A stretch of 34,831 nucleotides of DNA from Balneolaceae bacterium (GTDB taxonomy: Bacteria; Bacteroidota; Rhodothermia; Balneolales; Balneolaceae), in assembly GCA_020832415.1 (NCBI GenBank), contig JAFIES010000023.1:1-34831 (forward strand). The letters run 5' to 3'. Position numbers and translations under genes: made by a program. The notes under the pieces were generated by a model. It was not told where the DNA came from. It did no database searches and worked only from the letters and a program-made list of their open reading frames with translations. The first letter of the stretch is position 1. Each line of letters starts with the position of its first letter. Below are positions 1 through 7,828 of this stretch, piece by piece.

Positions 1-29
1 CCGGTAATTACGACTCTTCTTTCAGCCAT
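1..29 (-). CDS. fabF: beta-ketoacyl-ACP synthase II, N-terminal fragment
   Basis: Reading the minus strand from 29, an ATG opens a frame encoding MAERRVVIT, which runs off the left edge of the window. This matches the usual FabF N-terminus (short basic stretch, then VVITG leading into the thiolase fold). FabF would elongate acyl-ACP by condensing it with malonyl-ACP. The start lies 18 bp after the acpP stop codon, and the acpP-fabF order is very common in bacteria. Only nine residues are visible, so the assignment rests on this short motif and on context. Catalytic residues lie outside the window. Confidence 0.75.
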
Positions 30-47
30 ACAATCAGAATCTAAATA

Positions 48-284
48 CTACGATTTCTCCTGAATGTATTTTACAGCATCACCTACAGTGGCAATGTTTT
101 CTGCATCTTCATCGGGAATGCTCAGGTCGAACTCTTTTTCAAACTCCATGATCAGTTCCACAGTATCAAGAGAATCTGCTCCAAGATCATTTGTGAAATT
201 AGCATCAGCAACTACTTCTGATTCATCTACACCGAGTTTGTCAACTATGATTGATTTAATTTTCGATTCTACGTCTTGTGACAT
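48..284 (-). CDS. acpP: acyl carrier protein
   Basis: This 78-residue, acidic, helical protein is the cytosolic carrier of growing acyl chains in type II fatty acid synthesis. The invariant GADSLD motif is present, with Ser38 as the expected 4'-phosphopantetheine attachment site. Length and composition are typical. It lies 122 bp downstream of fabG, the largest gap in this run, and that gap contains a promoter-like pair of boxes, so acpP-fabF may have an extra promoter to meet high ACP demand. A plus-strand frame over the same bases is a shadow. The sequence alone does not exclude a specialised ACP, but the fab neighbours make the housekeeping role most likely. Confidence 0.97.
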   Translation of the reverse strand: MSQDVESKIKSIIVDKLGVDESEVVADANFTNDLGADSLDTVELIMEFEKEFDLSIPDEDAENIATVGDAVKYIQEKS

Positions 285-364
285 GTTTTGACCTATTGTT
301 TAATTATTGGTTTTAATAAAAGTTAATTTCGTAATTCTGACACGTGAAAATACAACATAATGCC

Positions 365-397
365 ATAAAATAACACGCTCTCGGCTATCTATCCAAA
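365..397 (-). promoter_or_regulatory. candidate promoter for acpP-fabF
   Basis: In the fabG-acpP gap the minus strand shows TTTG (397-394), 21 bp, then TATTTTAT (372-365). This resembles the Bacteroidota -33/-7 pair, and also a sigma70-like TTGGAT-N18-TATTTT. It would give a leader of about 75 nt before the acpP ATG. The match is by eye only. Confidence 0.35.
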
Positions 398-406
398 TGG
401 GTTAAG

Positions 407-1150
407 CTACATTGCCATTCCGCCATCAACACGGATAACTTCGCCGGTTATATAAGAACTTAAATCTGATGCCAAAAAAGCAACCACATTTGATATTTCT
501 TCAGGTTCACCAGCACGGCCAAGTGGTGTTTCCTGCTTAATTGCTTCCAGTACTTTTTCATTGAGATTTCCTGTCATCTCAGTTAGAATATAGCCGGGCG
601 CAACAACATTTGCCCTTATATTTCTGCTTGCCAATTCTTTGGCAAATGATTTTGTAAATCCGATAATACCGGCTTTAGAAGCTGCATAATTGCTCTGCCC
701 TGCATTTCCTGAAATTCCCACAACAGAACTGATATTGATAACGGAACCGCCACGGGCTCTCATCATCGGTTTGGTGGCCGCTTTACTGTAATTGAAAATA
801 CTTTTCAGATTTGTAGTAATTACATCATCCCAGGCTTGCTCATCCATTCTGAGGATAAGGTTATCTTTTGTGATGCCTGCATTATTTACAAGCACATCCA
901 GTGAACCCCATTTTTCAACAATTTCACCGATTACTTCTTCTGCACGGTCAAATTTTACAGCATCTGCCTGAAACGATATGCCCTTTACACCAAGAGCTTC
1001 TATTTCGTTTACCACTTCTTTAGCAGCATCCACAGAGCGTGCGTAGGTAATGGCAACATTTGCACCTAATTTTGCCAATGTTAAAGCAATTGATTTACCA
1101 ATTCCTCTGCTTCCACCGGTAACGAGACAATTTTTTCCTTTTAAATCCAT
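407..1150 (-). CDS. fabG: 3-oxoacyl-ACP reductase FabG
   Basis: This 247-residue protein is a classical short-chain dehydrogenase that reduces 3-oxoacyl-ACP to 3-hydroxyacyl-ACP with NADPH. The Rossmann glycine motif GGSRGIG is at residues 12-18 and NNAG at 89-92. The catalytic tetrad is Asn114, Ser142, Tyr155 and Lys159. Length matches FabG. It starts 6 bp after the fabD stop and lies between fabD and acpP, the standard fatty acid synthesis context, which separates it from the many other SDR enzymes. The start is an ATG placed directly before the first beta strand. No anomalies are visible. Confidence 0.97.
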   Translation of the reverse strand: MDLKGKNCLVTGGSRGIGKSIALTLAKLGANVAITYARSVDAAKEVVNEIEALGVKGISFQADAVKFDRAEEVIGEIVEKWGSLDVLVNNAGITKDNLILRMDEQAWDDVITTNLKSIFNYSKAATKPMMRARGGSVINISSVVGISGNAGQSNYAASKAGIIGFTKSFAKELASRNIRANVVAPGYILTEMTGNLNEKVLEAIKQETPLGRAGEPEEISNVVAFLASDLSSYITGEVIRVDGGMAM

Positions 1151-1156
1151 ATACCT

Positions 1157-2041
1157 TTATTCGTAACCTTCAATATTTACATTTTTAACCGTTCTCTTTA
1201 CAAGGCCTTGCAAAACATTTCCAGGCCCCACCTCAATAAAATCAACAGCACCATCTGTGGCCATATTTTCAATGGTTTGCGTCCATTTTACCGGACTTAC
1301 CAGCTGTTGAAGTAAATTCTCTTTGATCACTTTGGGATCAAGTGTAGCTGTTGCGGTATAGTTGCTGTAAACCGGGCATTCCGGGGTGTTAAATTCAATT
1401 TCGTCCAATTTCTCTTTGAGTGCTTCATATGCGGGTTCCATCAATGGAGAATGAAAAGCACCACTAACAGGAAGAATTTTCGCAAGTCTGCAGCCACTCT
1501 CTTTAGCCAGATCAACAGCTTTTTTCACTGAGTCCACATCACCTGAAATAACAACCTGACCCGGAGAATTGTAGTTTGCAGGTACAACCGGCTTTTGAAT
1601 AGCTTCAGTAGCATCTTTGCAAATTTTCTCAACATCTTCATTTTCCATACCTATGATTGCAGCCATCGTTCCAGGATAAAGAGTTCCTGCGTCCTGCATC
1701 AAAGCACCTCGGAGTACAACCAATTTAAAAGCAGTTTCAAAATCCAATACACCGGAAGCAGAAAGTGCAGAAAATTCACCCAAACTGTGGCCGGCTACCA
1801 TATCCGGTTTTTGGCCAAGTGTTTCAAAAAGAGCAACCGAGTGAACAAAAATTGCAGGCTGGGTAAATTTTGTTTGAGTCAGATCTTCAGACGGGCCCTC
1901 AAACATAATTTCGCTCAGTGAAATACCCATAATCTCATCTGCTTTTTTAATGGTATCTCTGAAATTTTCGTTGGAATCGAAGTGATTCTTTCCCATCCCA
2001 ACTTTTTGTGATCCCTGCCCGGGAAATACAAATGCTCTCAT
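1157..2041 (-). CDS. fabD: malonyl-CoA:ACP transacylase FabD
   Basis: This 294-residue enzyme moves malonyl groups from CoA to ACP to supply the elongation unit for FabH and FabF. The nucleophile is Ser86 in the GHSLG elbow. Arg111, which binds the malonyl carboxylate, and His197 in GAFHSP complete the expected active site. The N-terminal FPGQGSQ motif at residues 6-12 forms the oxyanion region. Its ATG directly abuts the fabH stop codon with no spacer, implying translational coupling. Length and motif spacing are ordinary for a stand-alone transacylase. Confidence 0.97.
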   Translation of the reverse strand: MRAFVFPGQGSQKVGMGKNHFDSNENFRDTIKKADEIMGISLSEIMFEGPSEDLTQTKFTQPAIFVHSVALFETLGQKPDMVAGHSLGEFSALSASGVLDFETAFKLVVLRGALMQDAGTLYPGTMAAIIGMENEDVEKICKDATEAIQKPVVPANYNSPGQVVISGDVDSVKKAVDLAKESGCRLAKILPVSGAFHSPLMEPAYEALKEKLDEIEFNTPECPVYSNYTATATLDPKVIKENLLQQLVSPVKWTQTIENMATDGAVDFIEVGPGNVLQGLVKRTVKNVNIEGYE

Positions 2042-3028
2042 TTATTTACTCCATTTCAGGTAAATAGCTCCCCATGTTAGTCCACCACCAAAAGCTGATA
2101 ATACAATATTATCACCTTTACTTAACTGATCTTTCCAGTCATACAGGCATAATGGAATTGTAGCGGCAGTTGTATTGCCATATTTTCCAATATTAATCAT
2201 AACCTTCTCTTTATCAATACCCATTCGCCTGGCAGTGGCATCAATAATTCGAAGATTTGCCTGATGAGGAACCAGCCAGGCCACATCGTCACCGGTCAGA
2301 TTATTTCTCTTCATTATTTCCAAAGAAACATCGGCCATCCCTTCGGTTGCTTTCTTAAATACCGAACGTCCATCTTGTCTTAAATAATGCTCATTGTTCT
2401 TTACAGTCTCTTCAGTAGCAGGCCGCAAACTACCTCCTGCCGGTTGGTAGAGCATGCACTGTTCATCTCCATCAGTATGATGAACAAAATCGATGATTCC
2501 GCCCCCTTCACCCGCTTCAAGTACCACAGCGCCGGCAGCATCTCCAAATAAAATACATGTGGTGCGATCAGTAAAATCTACAATAGCACTCATTTTATCG
2601 GCACCAATAACCAATACTTTTTTTGCACGGCCCGATTCAATCATCATGCCCCCATTGGAAAGTGCATATAAAAAGCCTGAGCATGCAGCGGAAAGATCGA
2701 AGCCATAAGCATTTACAGCACCAATTCTTTTTTGAACCAGTGCAGCTGTTGCCGGAAACATGTAGTCCGGTGTCACAGTAGCTAAAATAATAGCATCGAT
2801 TTCATCGGCAGAAACACCTGCATCATCTAAAGCTTCTAATGCGGCTCTTTCTGCCATATAAGATGTGGCTTTGTCCGGATCTTTTAAAATTCTTCGTTCA
2901 GAAATACCGGTACGGCTTCGAATCCACTCATCATTGGTATCCACGTAGGATTCGAGCTCTTTATTACTCATAACATATTCCGGCAGATAGTGGCCCACAC
3001 CGGTAATTATTGCTCTTTTCGAGGTCAT
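2042..3028 (-). CDS. fabH: beta-ketoacyl-ACP synthase III FabH
   Basis: This 328-residue thiolase-fold enzyme starts fatty acid synthesis by condensing an acyl-CoA primer with malonyl-ACP. The catalytic Cys is residue 116 in AACSG. The His and Asn of the triad lie in the VPHQAN and IGKYGNTT motifs of the C-terminal half. The primer choice (acetyl-CoA versus branched acyl-CoA) cannot be read reliably by eye. A branched-chain 2-oxoacid dehydrogenase E1 elsewhere in the window makes branched primers plausible. It lies between plsX and fabD with a 9-bp gap upstream. Confidence 0.97.
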   Translation of the reverse strand: MTSKRAIITGVGHYLPEYVMSNKELESYVDTNDEWIRSRTGISERRILKDPDKATSYMAERAALEALDDAGVSADEIDAIILATVTPDYMFPATAALVQKRIGAVNAYGFDLSAACSGFLYALSNGGMMIESGRAKKVLVIGADKMSAIVDFTDRTTCILFGDAAGAVVLEAGEGGGIIDFVHHTDGDEQCMLYQPAGGSLRPATEETVKNNEHYLRQDGRSVFKKATEGMADVSLEIMKRNNLTGDDVAWLVPHQANLRIIDATARRMGIDKEKVMINIGKYGNTTAATIPLCLYDWKDQLSKGDNIVLSAFGGGLTWGAIYLKWSK

Positions 3029-3037
3029 AAATGTTAG

Positions 3038-4024
3038 TTAGTTATTAAGAGAAGAGACAATTTTTTTATTTATCTCAGACTCAACACAGTGCACTGCGTT
3101 GAGTATCATATTCTTTATTGCCGTAACCGAGCTTCCGCCATGCCCAACAAGACTCACTCCATTTACTCCTAAAAATGGCAGGCCACCTACATACTCGTAA
3201 TTGAAGGTGTCCATTGTTTTAGCAATGATATTGAAAACAAGCTTTTGTTCATCTTCGCCAAGCTTCTCTTCATCCATTTTCTTTTTGAGTAGATACTTGA
3301 GTACATCAGGTATGGATTCACCAAATTTCAGAATTACATTCCCTGTAAAACCATCAGTGATGTAAATATCGCTTTTACCATATAAAATATCTTTCCCTTC
3401 GATATTTCCTGCAAAATTTGGTAATTCTGATAATTTTTTGTGTACTTCCTTATGCAGATCCATCCCTTTTTCCGGCTCTTCCCCAATGTTAACGAGTCCA
3501 ATTGTAGGATTTGGGATTTCCATAATTTCCCGTGCAAAAATTTCGCACATTTTGGCAAACTGGAAGTACATTTCAGGTTTCAGCTCGAGATTTGCACCTG
3601 CATCAGCAAGAAGACTAACACCTTTAATGGTTGGGTACGTTACAGCAATAGTTGGTCGCAATACCCCATCAAGTTTACCAAGTATAAAAGTGGATGCAGC
3701 AAGCAGTGCGCCTGTGTTTCCGGCACTCACAAAGGCATCACATTTGCCTTGTTTGTGCGCAGAGATACCAATTGTAATTGATGATTGCTGTTTTGTTTTT
3801 ACAGCAGAAGCTGGTGATTCATCCATCCCGATAATCTCGGGAGCGTGATGAATATGAATTCTGCGTGCATCGTAATCCTTGTCGGCGAGCTCTTTTTTAA
3901 TCAGCTCTTCTGGCCCCAAAAGAAGAATTTGTAAATTTTCGTTCTCTTTTGTGGCTTCAATAGCCCCCTGAACAGGACGTTCAGGAAAGTGGTCTCCGCC
4001 TACAGCATCAACAGCAATTAACAT
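3038..4024 (-). CDS. plsX: phosphate acyltransferase PlsX
   Basis: This 328-residue protein belongs to the PlsX family, which converts acyl-ACP and phosphate to acyl-phosphate, the donor used by PlsY in phospholipid synthesis. The start MLIAVDAVGGD and the internal SAGNTGALLA motif are family hallmarks. The order rpmF-plsX-fabH is one of the most conserved small gene strings in bacteria and confirms the call. It is a soluble, membrane-associated protein with no transmembrane segment visible. Its ATG lies 12 bp after the rpmF stop. Confidence 0.97.
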   Translation of the reverse strand: MLIAVDAVGGDHFPERPVQGAIEATKENENLQILLLGPEELIKKELADKDYDARRIHIHHAPEIIGMDESPASAVKTKQQSSITIGISAHKQGKCDAFVSAGNTGALLAASTFILGKLDGVLRPTIAVTYPTIKGVSLLADAGANLELKPEMYFQFAKMCEIFAREIMEIPNPTIGLVNIGEEPEKGMDLHKEVHKKLSELPNFAGNIEGKDILYGKSDIYITDGFTGNVILKFGESIPDVLKYLLKKKMDEEKLGEDEQKLVFNIIAKTMDTFNYEYVGGLPFLGVNGVSLVGHGGSSVTAIKNMILNAVHCVESEINKKIVSSLNN

Positions 4025-4036
4025 TGATTAAGTAAT

Positions 4037-4219
4037 TTAGGATTTAGAAATATCTAGAACCTGTCGCCCTCTATAGAATCCACACTCCATGCAAACATGG
4101 TGATATCGGTGCAGTGCACCACAGTTTTTACATTCTGCCAGAGGAATTTCTGATAGTGCATGATGCGATCTTCTCTTATTCCTTCGAGCTTTCGATGTTT
4201 TTCGTTTAGGATGTGCCAT
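4037..4219 (-). CDS. rpmF: 50S ribosomal protein L32
   Basis: This 60-residue basic protein begins with the typical MAHPKRKTSKARR segment. It carries four zinc-ligand cysteines (C30, C33, C43, C46), the zinc-binding form of bL32. It is a component of the large ribosomal subunit. It sits between yceD and plsX as in most bacteria, coupling a ribosomal gene with lipid synthesis genes. Length is normal. Confidence 0.97.
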   Translation of the reverse strand: MAHPKRKTSKARRNKRRSHHALSEIPLAECKNCGALHRYHHVCMECGFYRGRQVLDISKS

Positions 4220-4238
4220 TTAATTGCAATTTAATAAG

Positions 4239-4751
4239 TTACTTCAGTTTTTTTAAAGCTGCCCATCTTGGGTCAATGTTATTTTCATTATCGGCCTGAT
4301 CCCCAAATTTTTGTAATTCAAATTCAATCGGATTACCCTCAGAATCTAAGAAATCCGGATGAATTTTTTTTATGGGAATATCAAGCATCATTGTGTCGCG
4401 AACTTCTTTGCTGATATCCATTGATAAATCAACTGATGATATCTGTTTAACAGAACCCCTGGCTGTTTCCGACTCCTCCACAGGATTGGGGTCAAAGTAA
4501 ATATAATATGCTCCGGATAAATCCTTATTAAAGGATTGTAAAGACCGATCACAAATTAGTTCTGCTTTCGCAGCAATATTGAATTTAACTTCAACGAAAT
4601 GGTCTGTTTTGTAAAACTCCATTTCCACAGAGCCACCGTTAAAAGTTGCAGTATCATCGAGCTCAACCTCTTTGGGCTCCAATTGTACTGTTTGTGTACT
4701 TCTGCCACCCGGCAGATCTTTTACGTTAAATATCAATTTAGCTGTTTCCAC
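4239..4751 (-). CDS. yceD: DUF177 (YceD) family protein
   Basis: This 170-residue soluble protein belongs to the DUF177/YceD family, found almost always directly upstream of rpmF. The Cys-Asp-Arg motif near residue 88 and the acidic C-terminal part ending in DPRWAALKKL are family features. Its role is not firmly established; links to 23S rRNA or L32 biogenesis have been proposed. The frame begins with GTG at 4751, and no ATG lies near the expected N-terminus. It starts 41 bp after the deoxynucleoside kinase stop, with no terminator-like structure between them, so it probably belongs to the same transcript. Confidence 0.9.
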   Translation of the reverse strand: METAKLIFNVKDLPGGRSTQTVQLEPKEVELDDTATFNGGSVEMEFYKTDHFVEVKFNIAAKAELICDRSLQSFNKDLSGAYYIYFDPNPVEESETARGSVKQISSVDLSMDISKEVRDTMMLDIPIKKIHPDFLDSEGNPIEFELQKFGDQADNENNIDPRWAALKKLK

Positions 4752-4792
4752 AATAGCTTTGAAAAATAGAAATATCTCGATTTTAATGCAAT

Positions 4793-5425
4793 TTAATTAA
4801 ATAGCCCGAACAACCTCTGCTCAACCATTGTAATCACTTTGCCCAGATCTTCTTCATTATTTACAAAATCGAGGTTATCGGTGTCAATTATCAGCTTTTC
4901 CTGATCATATCGGTCAATCCAATCTTCATACAGGCGATTTAATTTTTCAAGATATTCAATACGAATTGTGTTTTCGTACTCTCTGCCCCGTTGCTGTATC
5001 TGCCGGACGAGCGTGGGAACTTCAGCCCGCAGGTAAATAAGCAGATCCGGCGGCTTCAAATAGGAGACCATTTCCGTGAACAACGCACAATAATTATTGT
5101 AATCTCTGTCGCTCATGAGCCCCATTTCGTGCAGGTTTTTTGCAAAGATCTCAACATCCTCATAGATGGTCCGGTCCTGGATAAGGCTTTTCTCGGTATT
5201 CATAAGAGTTTTTTGATGCTTAAACCTGCTTGAGAGAAAATAGATCTGAAGGTTAAAGCTCCATCGCCTCATATCATCATAAAAATCTGACAGGTATGGA
5301 TTATCATCAACAGATTCATAATACGTATCCCAGCCAAAATTTTTACCAAGTAGTGTAGTAAGGCTGGATTTACCTGCTCCGATATTTCCCGCTATTGCGA
5401 TGTATTTTTTATTCGTTTCAGACAT
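4793..5425 (-). CDS. deoxynucleoside kinase (dAdo/dGuo type)
   Basis: This 210-residue P-loop kinase phosphorylates deoxynucleosides for dNTP salvage. The Walker A motif GNIGAGKSS lies at residues 13-21 (Lys19), DRTIYED provides the DRS-like catalytic motif, and an arginine-rich lid, QQRGREYE, lies near residue 145. It resembles bacterial deoxyadenosine/deoxyguanosine kinases. Substrate preference cannot be fixed from motifs. Its ATG directly follows the pgi stop codon without a gap, so the two are probably translationally coupled, although the biochemical link between them is unclear. Confidence 0.9.
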   Translation of the reverse strand: MSETNKKYIAIAGNIGAGKSSLTTLLGKNFGWDTYYESVDDNPYLSDFYDDMRRWSFNLQIYFLSSRFKHQKTLMNTEKSLIQDRTIYEDVEIFAKNLHEMGLMSDRDYNNYCALFTEMVSYLKPPDLLIYLRAEVPTLVRQIQQRGREYENTIRIEYLEKLNRLYEDWIDRYDQEKLIIDTDNLDFVNNEEDLGKVITMVEQRLFGLFN

Positions 5426-6715
5426 TTAAGCTTTCCCCAATAGTGTGTACATGGCTCGTTTATAATCTTCTACTCCCGGCTGGTTAAAAGGATTGACTCC
5501 CAGCATATAAACATAAACAGCTGTAAAGAGTTCATAGAAATAGATTAACCGCCCCAGTTGTTGAGTATTAAGCATTTCCAGGCGAATTTTTATTACAGGA
5601 ACACCACCCTCTGTATGAGCCTGTACAGTGCCATCCAATGCGCTGCGATTTATTTCATGGAATGGTTTTCCGGAGAGATAATCCAGCCCATCCACATCAC
5701 CCGAGTTTTCGCTTGTAACTTTCAAATCTGAAAAAGAATTATCTACTACAAGAAGTGTTTCCACAATATTTCTTCGCCCCTCCTGCACTAACTGACCTAC
5801 ACTGTGCAGATCGGTAGAGTAGCCTGCTAACGCCGGAAACAACCCTTTGCCTTCTTTCCCTTCACTCTCTCCGATTAGCTGCTGTATCCATGCAGTGAAT
5901 CCAAGAAGTTCAGGTTCAAATGAACCAATTACATCAATAGCGTAATCGTTTTCGTGGAAAAGATATCGCGCTGCAGCATATTCAATTACATCTGATCCAT
6001 CTGTTTCGTTTTCCTCAAATTCTGACACAGCACCATAAAAAAGTGTTTGAATATCAATCCCCGCCACAGATACAGGAAGTAATCCAACAGGTGTAAGCAC
6101 TGAAAACCGCCCCCCAACATCATCGGGAATTACATATTTTTTGTACCCCTCTTCTTCAATAATTTTATTAAGAACCCCACCTTCCGGACCTGTGGTGGCG
6201 ATGATTCTGCTCTTTGCATCATCATACTTCTTATGCATCCAGCTTCGTAAAGTTCTGAATGCCAATGCCGTTTCGAGAGTGCTGCCCGATTTTGAAATCA
6301 CATTAAGATAGACCTGCTTGTCAGAACCATCCTCATTCGTGCTATCGAGGTACTTTAGCAACTCGGACAGGTAACGGCCACTCATATGATGGCCTGCATA
6401 GATAATCTCAGGCCCTTTCCTGCCAAACTGTGGTGTTAGAGCCTTGATTAATGCCATCGCACCCGTATACGATCCACCAATACCGGCAACTATAAAAACA
6501 TCTGCTTGCTGCCTGATTTTTGATGCCAAGGCTGAAATCTCCTCCAGCTCTGCATCATTCGGTTCATCTAAAATACGGCGCCAGCCCAGCCATTCGCTTC
6601 CTGCACCACTTTTCTCTTTCACCATTTTGAAAGCTTCTTCTGCTTTCTTTCTTGCTCCACTTAATTCTGTTTCGTCAAGAAACTTCTTTGCACTGCTTAT
6701 GTCTGTTTTTATCAT
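5426..6715 (-). CDS. pgi: glucose-6-phosphate isomerase
   Basis: This 429-residue enzyme interconverts glucose-6-phosphate and fructose-6-phosphate. Visible family motifs are the first SIS-domain phosphate site with GGSYTGA, SKSGSTLET in the sugar-phosphate pocket, and the C-terminal GRRNIVET and GKPFHEIN segments that carry catalytic residues. Length fits the shorter Bacillus/Thermotoga-type isomerases rather than the roughly 550-residue E. coli type. It lies 3 bp downstream of pfkA, placing two consecutive steps of upper glycolysis in one operon. Confidence 0.95.
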   Translation of the reverse strand: MIKTDISSAKKFLDETELSGARKKAEEAFKMVKEKSGAGSEWLGWRRILDEPNDAELEEISALASKIRQQADVFIVAGIGGSYTGAMALIKALTPQFGRKGPEIIYAGHHMSGRYLSELLKYLDSTNEDGSDKQVYLNVISKSGSTLETALAFRTLRSWMHKKYDDAKSRIIATTGPEGGVLNKIIEEEGYKKYVIPDDVGGRFSVLTPVGLLPVSVAGIDIQTLFYGAVSEFEENETDGSDVIEYAAARYLFHENDYAIDVIGSFEPELLGFTAWIQQLIGESEGKEGKGLFPALAGYSTDLHSVGQLVQEGRRNIVETLLVVDNSFSDLKVTSENSGDVDGLDYLSGKPFHEINRSALDGTVQAHTEGGVPVIKIRLEMLNTQQLGRLIYFYELFTAVYVYMLGVNPFNQPGVEDYKRAMYTLLGKA

Positions 6716-6718
6716 TTT

Positions 6719-7687
6719 TTATCGTAATACTTTTGACAGTTCAACAAGATCGAAATCTATCTTTTTAATTTTTTCAAATGTTTCCTCAAGCGGAGTGATT
6801 TCCACTTCATTATTAATCACCCCAACCATAACACCACTCAACCCATCTTTTAATGCTTTTACAGCTTCATAGCCCAACCTGCTTGCAAGAACACGATCAT
6901 GGGCAGTGGGAGATCCCCCACGCTGAATGTGCCCCAAAATAGCAACCCGCATATCATATTGCTTAAATTCCGGTTCAAGTTGTTCTCCTAATTTCACTGC
7001 TCCTCCTGTCTGCTCACCTTCAGCTACAATAACAAGAGTGCTGCGGCTGTGTACTTTCAAAATCTCTTTTAATGACGATTTTATCTCATCAATATCACGA
7101 TTATACTCGGGCAGTATGACTAGTTCTGCTCCACTTGCAAGCCCCGTTTCAAGAGCTACAAAACCTGCATGGCGTCCCATCACTTCAATCAAAAAAAGGC
7201 GTTCATGAGCATCCGCCGTATCGCGGATTTTATCGATCGCTTCCATTGCAGTATTGAGGGCTGTATCGTACCCGATGGTTTCATCGCTGCCGATCAGATC
7301 ATTATCTATGGTTCCGGGAATTCCAACAACTTTAATACCGTGCTCTTTGGCAAGCACAGTTGCACCTCGAAATGTTCCGTCTCCTCCAATTACAACAAGT
7401 GCTTCAATTTTTTTGTCTTTCAGCTGATCTGCCGCTTTTTGCCGCCCCTCTTTGGTCATAAATTCATCCGACCGGGCTGATTTCAAAATTGTACCACCCC
7501 GCTGTATAATTCCCGATGCATCGGAAGAAGTAAATGGAACAAAATCACCCTTAATTAATCCCCTGTAGCCAAATCGTACTCCAAATATCTGGAATCCAAA
7601 ATGTTCAGCCGATCGTATCACCGCTCTGATGGCGGCATTCATTCCCGGTGAATCGCCTCCGCTGGTAAGAACTGCTACTCTTTTCAA
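6719..7687 (-). CDS. pfkA: ATP-dependent 6-phosphofructokinase
   Basis: This 322-residue enzyme phosphorylates fructose-6-phosphate, committing it to glycolysis. The GGDSPGMN motif near residue 10, GGDGT in the nucleotide site (favouring ATP over pyrophosphate), the catalytic PGTIDND and the HIQRGGSP effector/substrate segment are all present. Length matches bacterial PfkA. The start codon is TTG at 7687: the family N-terminus (MKRVAVLTSGGD) begins exactly there and there is no nearby ATG. It is the first gene of the long minus-strand run and is divergent from the polyprenyl synthase gene. Confidence 0.96.
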   Translation of the reverse strand: MKRVAVLTSGGDSPGMNAAIRAVIRSAEHFGFQIFGVRFGYRGLIKGDFVPFTSSDASGIIQRGGTILKSARSDEFMTKEGRQKAADQLKDKKIEALVVIGGDGTFRGATVLAKEHGIKVVGIPGTIDNDLIGSDETIGYDTALNTAMEAIDKIRDTADAHERLFLIEVMGRHAGFVALETGLASGAELVILPEYNRDIDEIKSSLKEILKVHSRSTLVIVAEGEQTGGAVKLGEQLEPEFKQYDMRVAILGHIQRGGSPTAHDRVLASRLGYEAVKALKDGLSGVMVGVINNEVEITPLEETFEKIKKIDFDLVELSKVLR

Positions 7688-7828
7688 GGTTGATGGATTT
7701 GGTTGATTCGGTTAGTTGAATTACAAACTAATCAGCAGGTTTACTTTGCGCAAATTATTAATGAGTAATATTCGTATTTTATCCAACTCTTTACCAAAAA
7801 GTTTAAATGTATTGCGCAAGAGGTTGTA
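7688..7828. promoter_or_regulatory. divergent promoter region with two TTGCGCAA palindromes
   Basis: This 141-bp spacer must contain promoters for pfkA (minus) and the polyprenyl synthase gene (plus). It carries a perfect 10-bp palindrome TTTGCGCAAA at 7746-7755 and a second TTGCGCAA core at 7812-7819, centres 65 bp apart. The second copy ends within the AAGAGG ribosome binding site of the downstream gene. No convincing -35/-10 pair was found by eye. A dimeric regulator site is possible but unproven. Confidence 0.4.
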
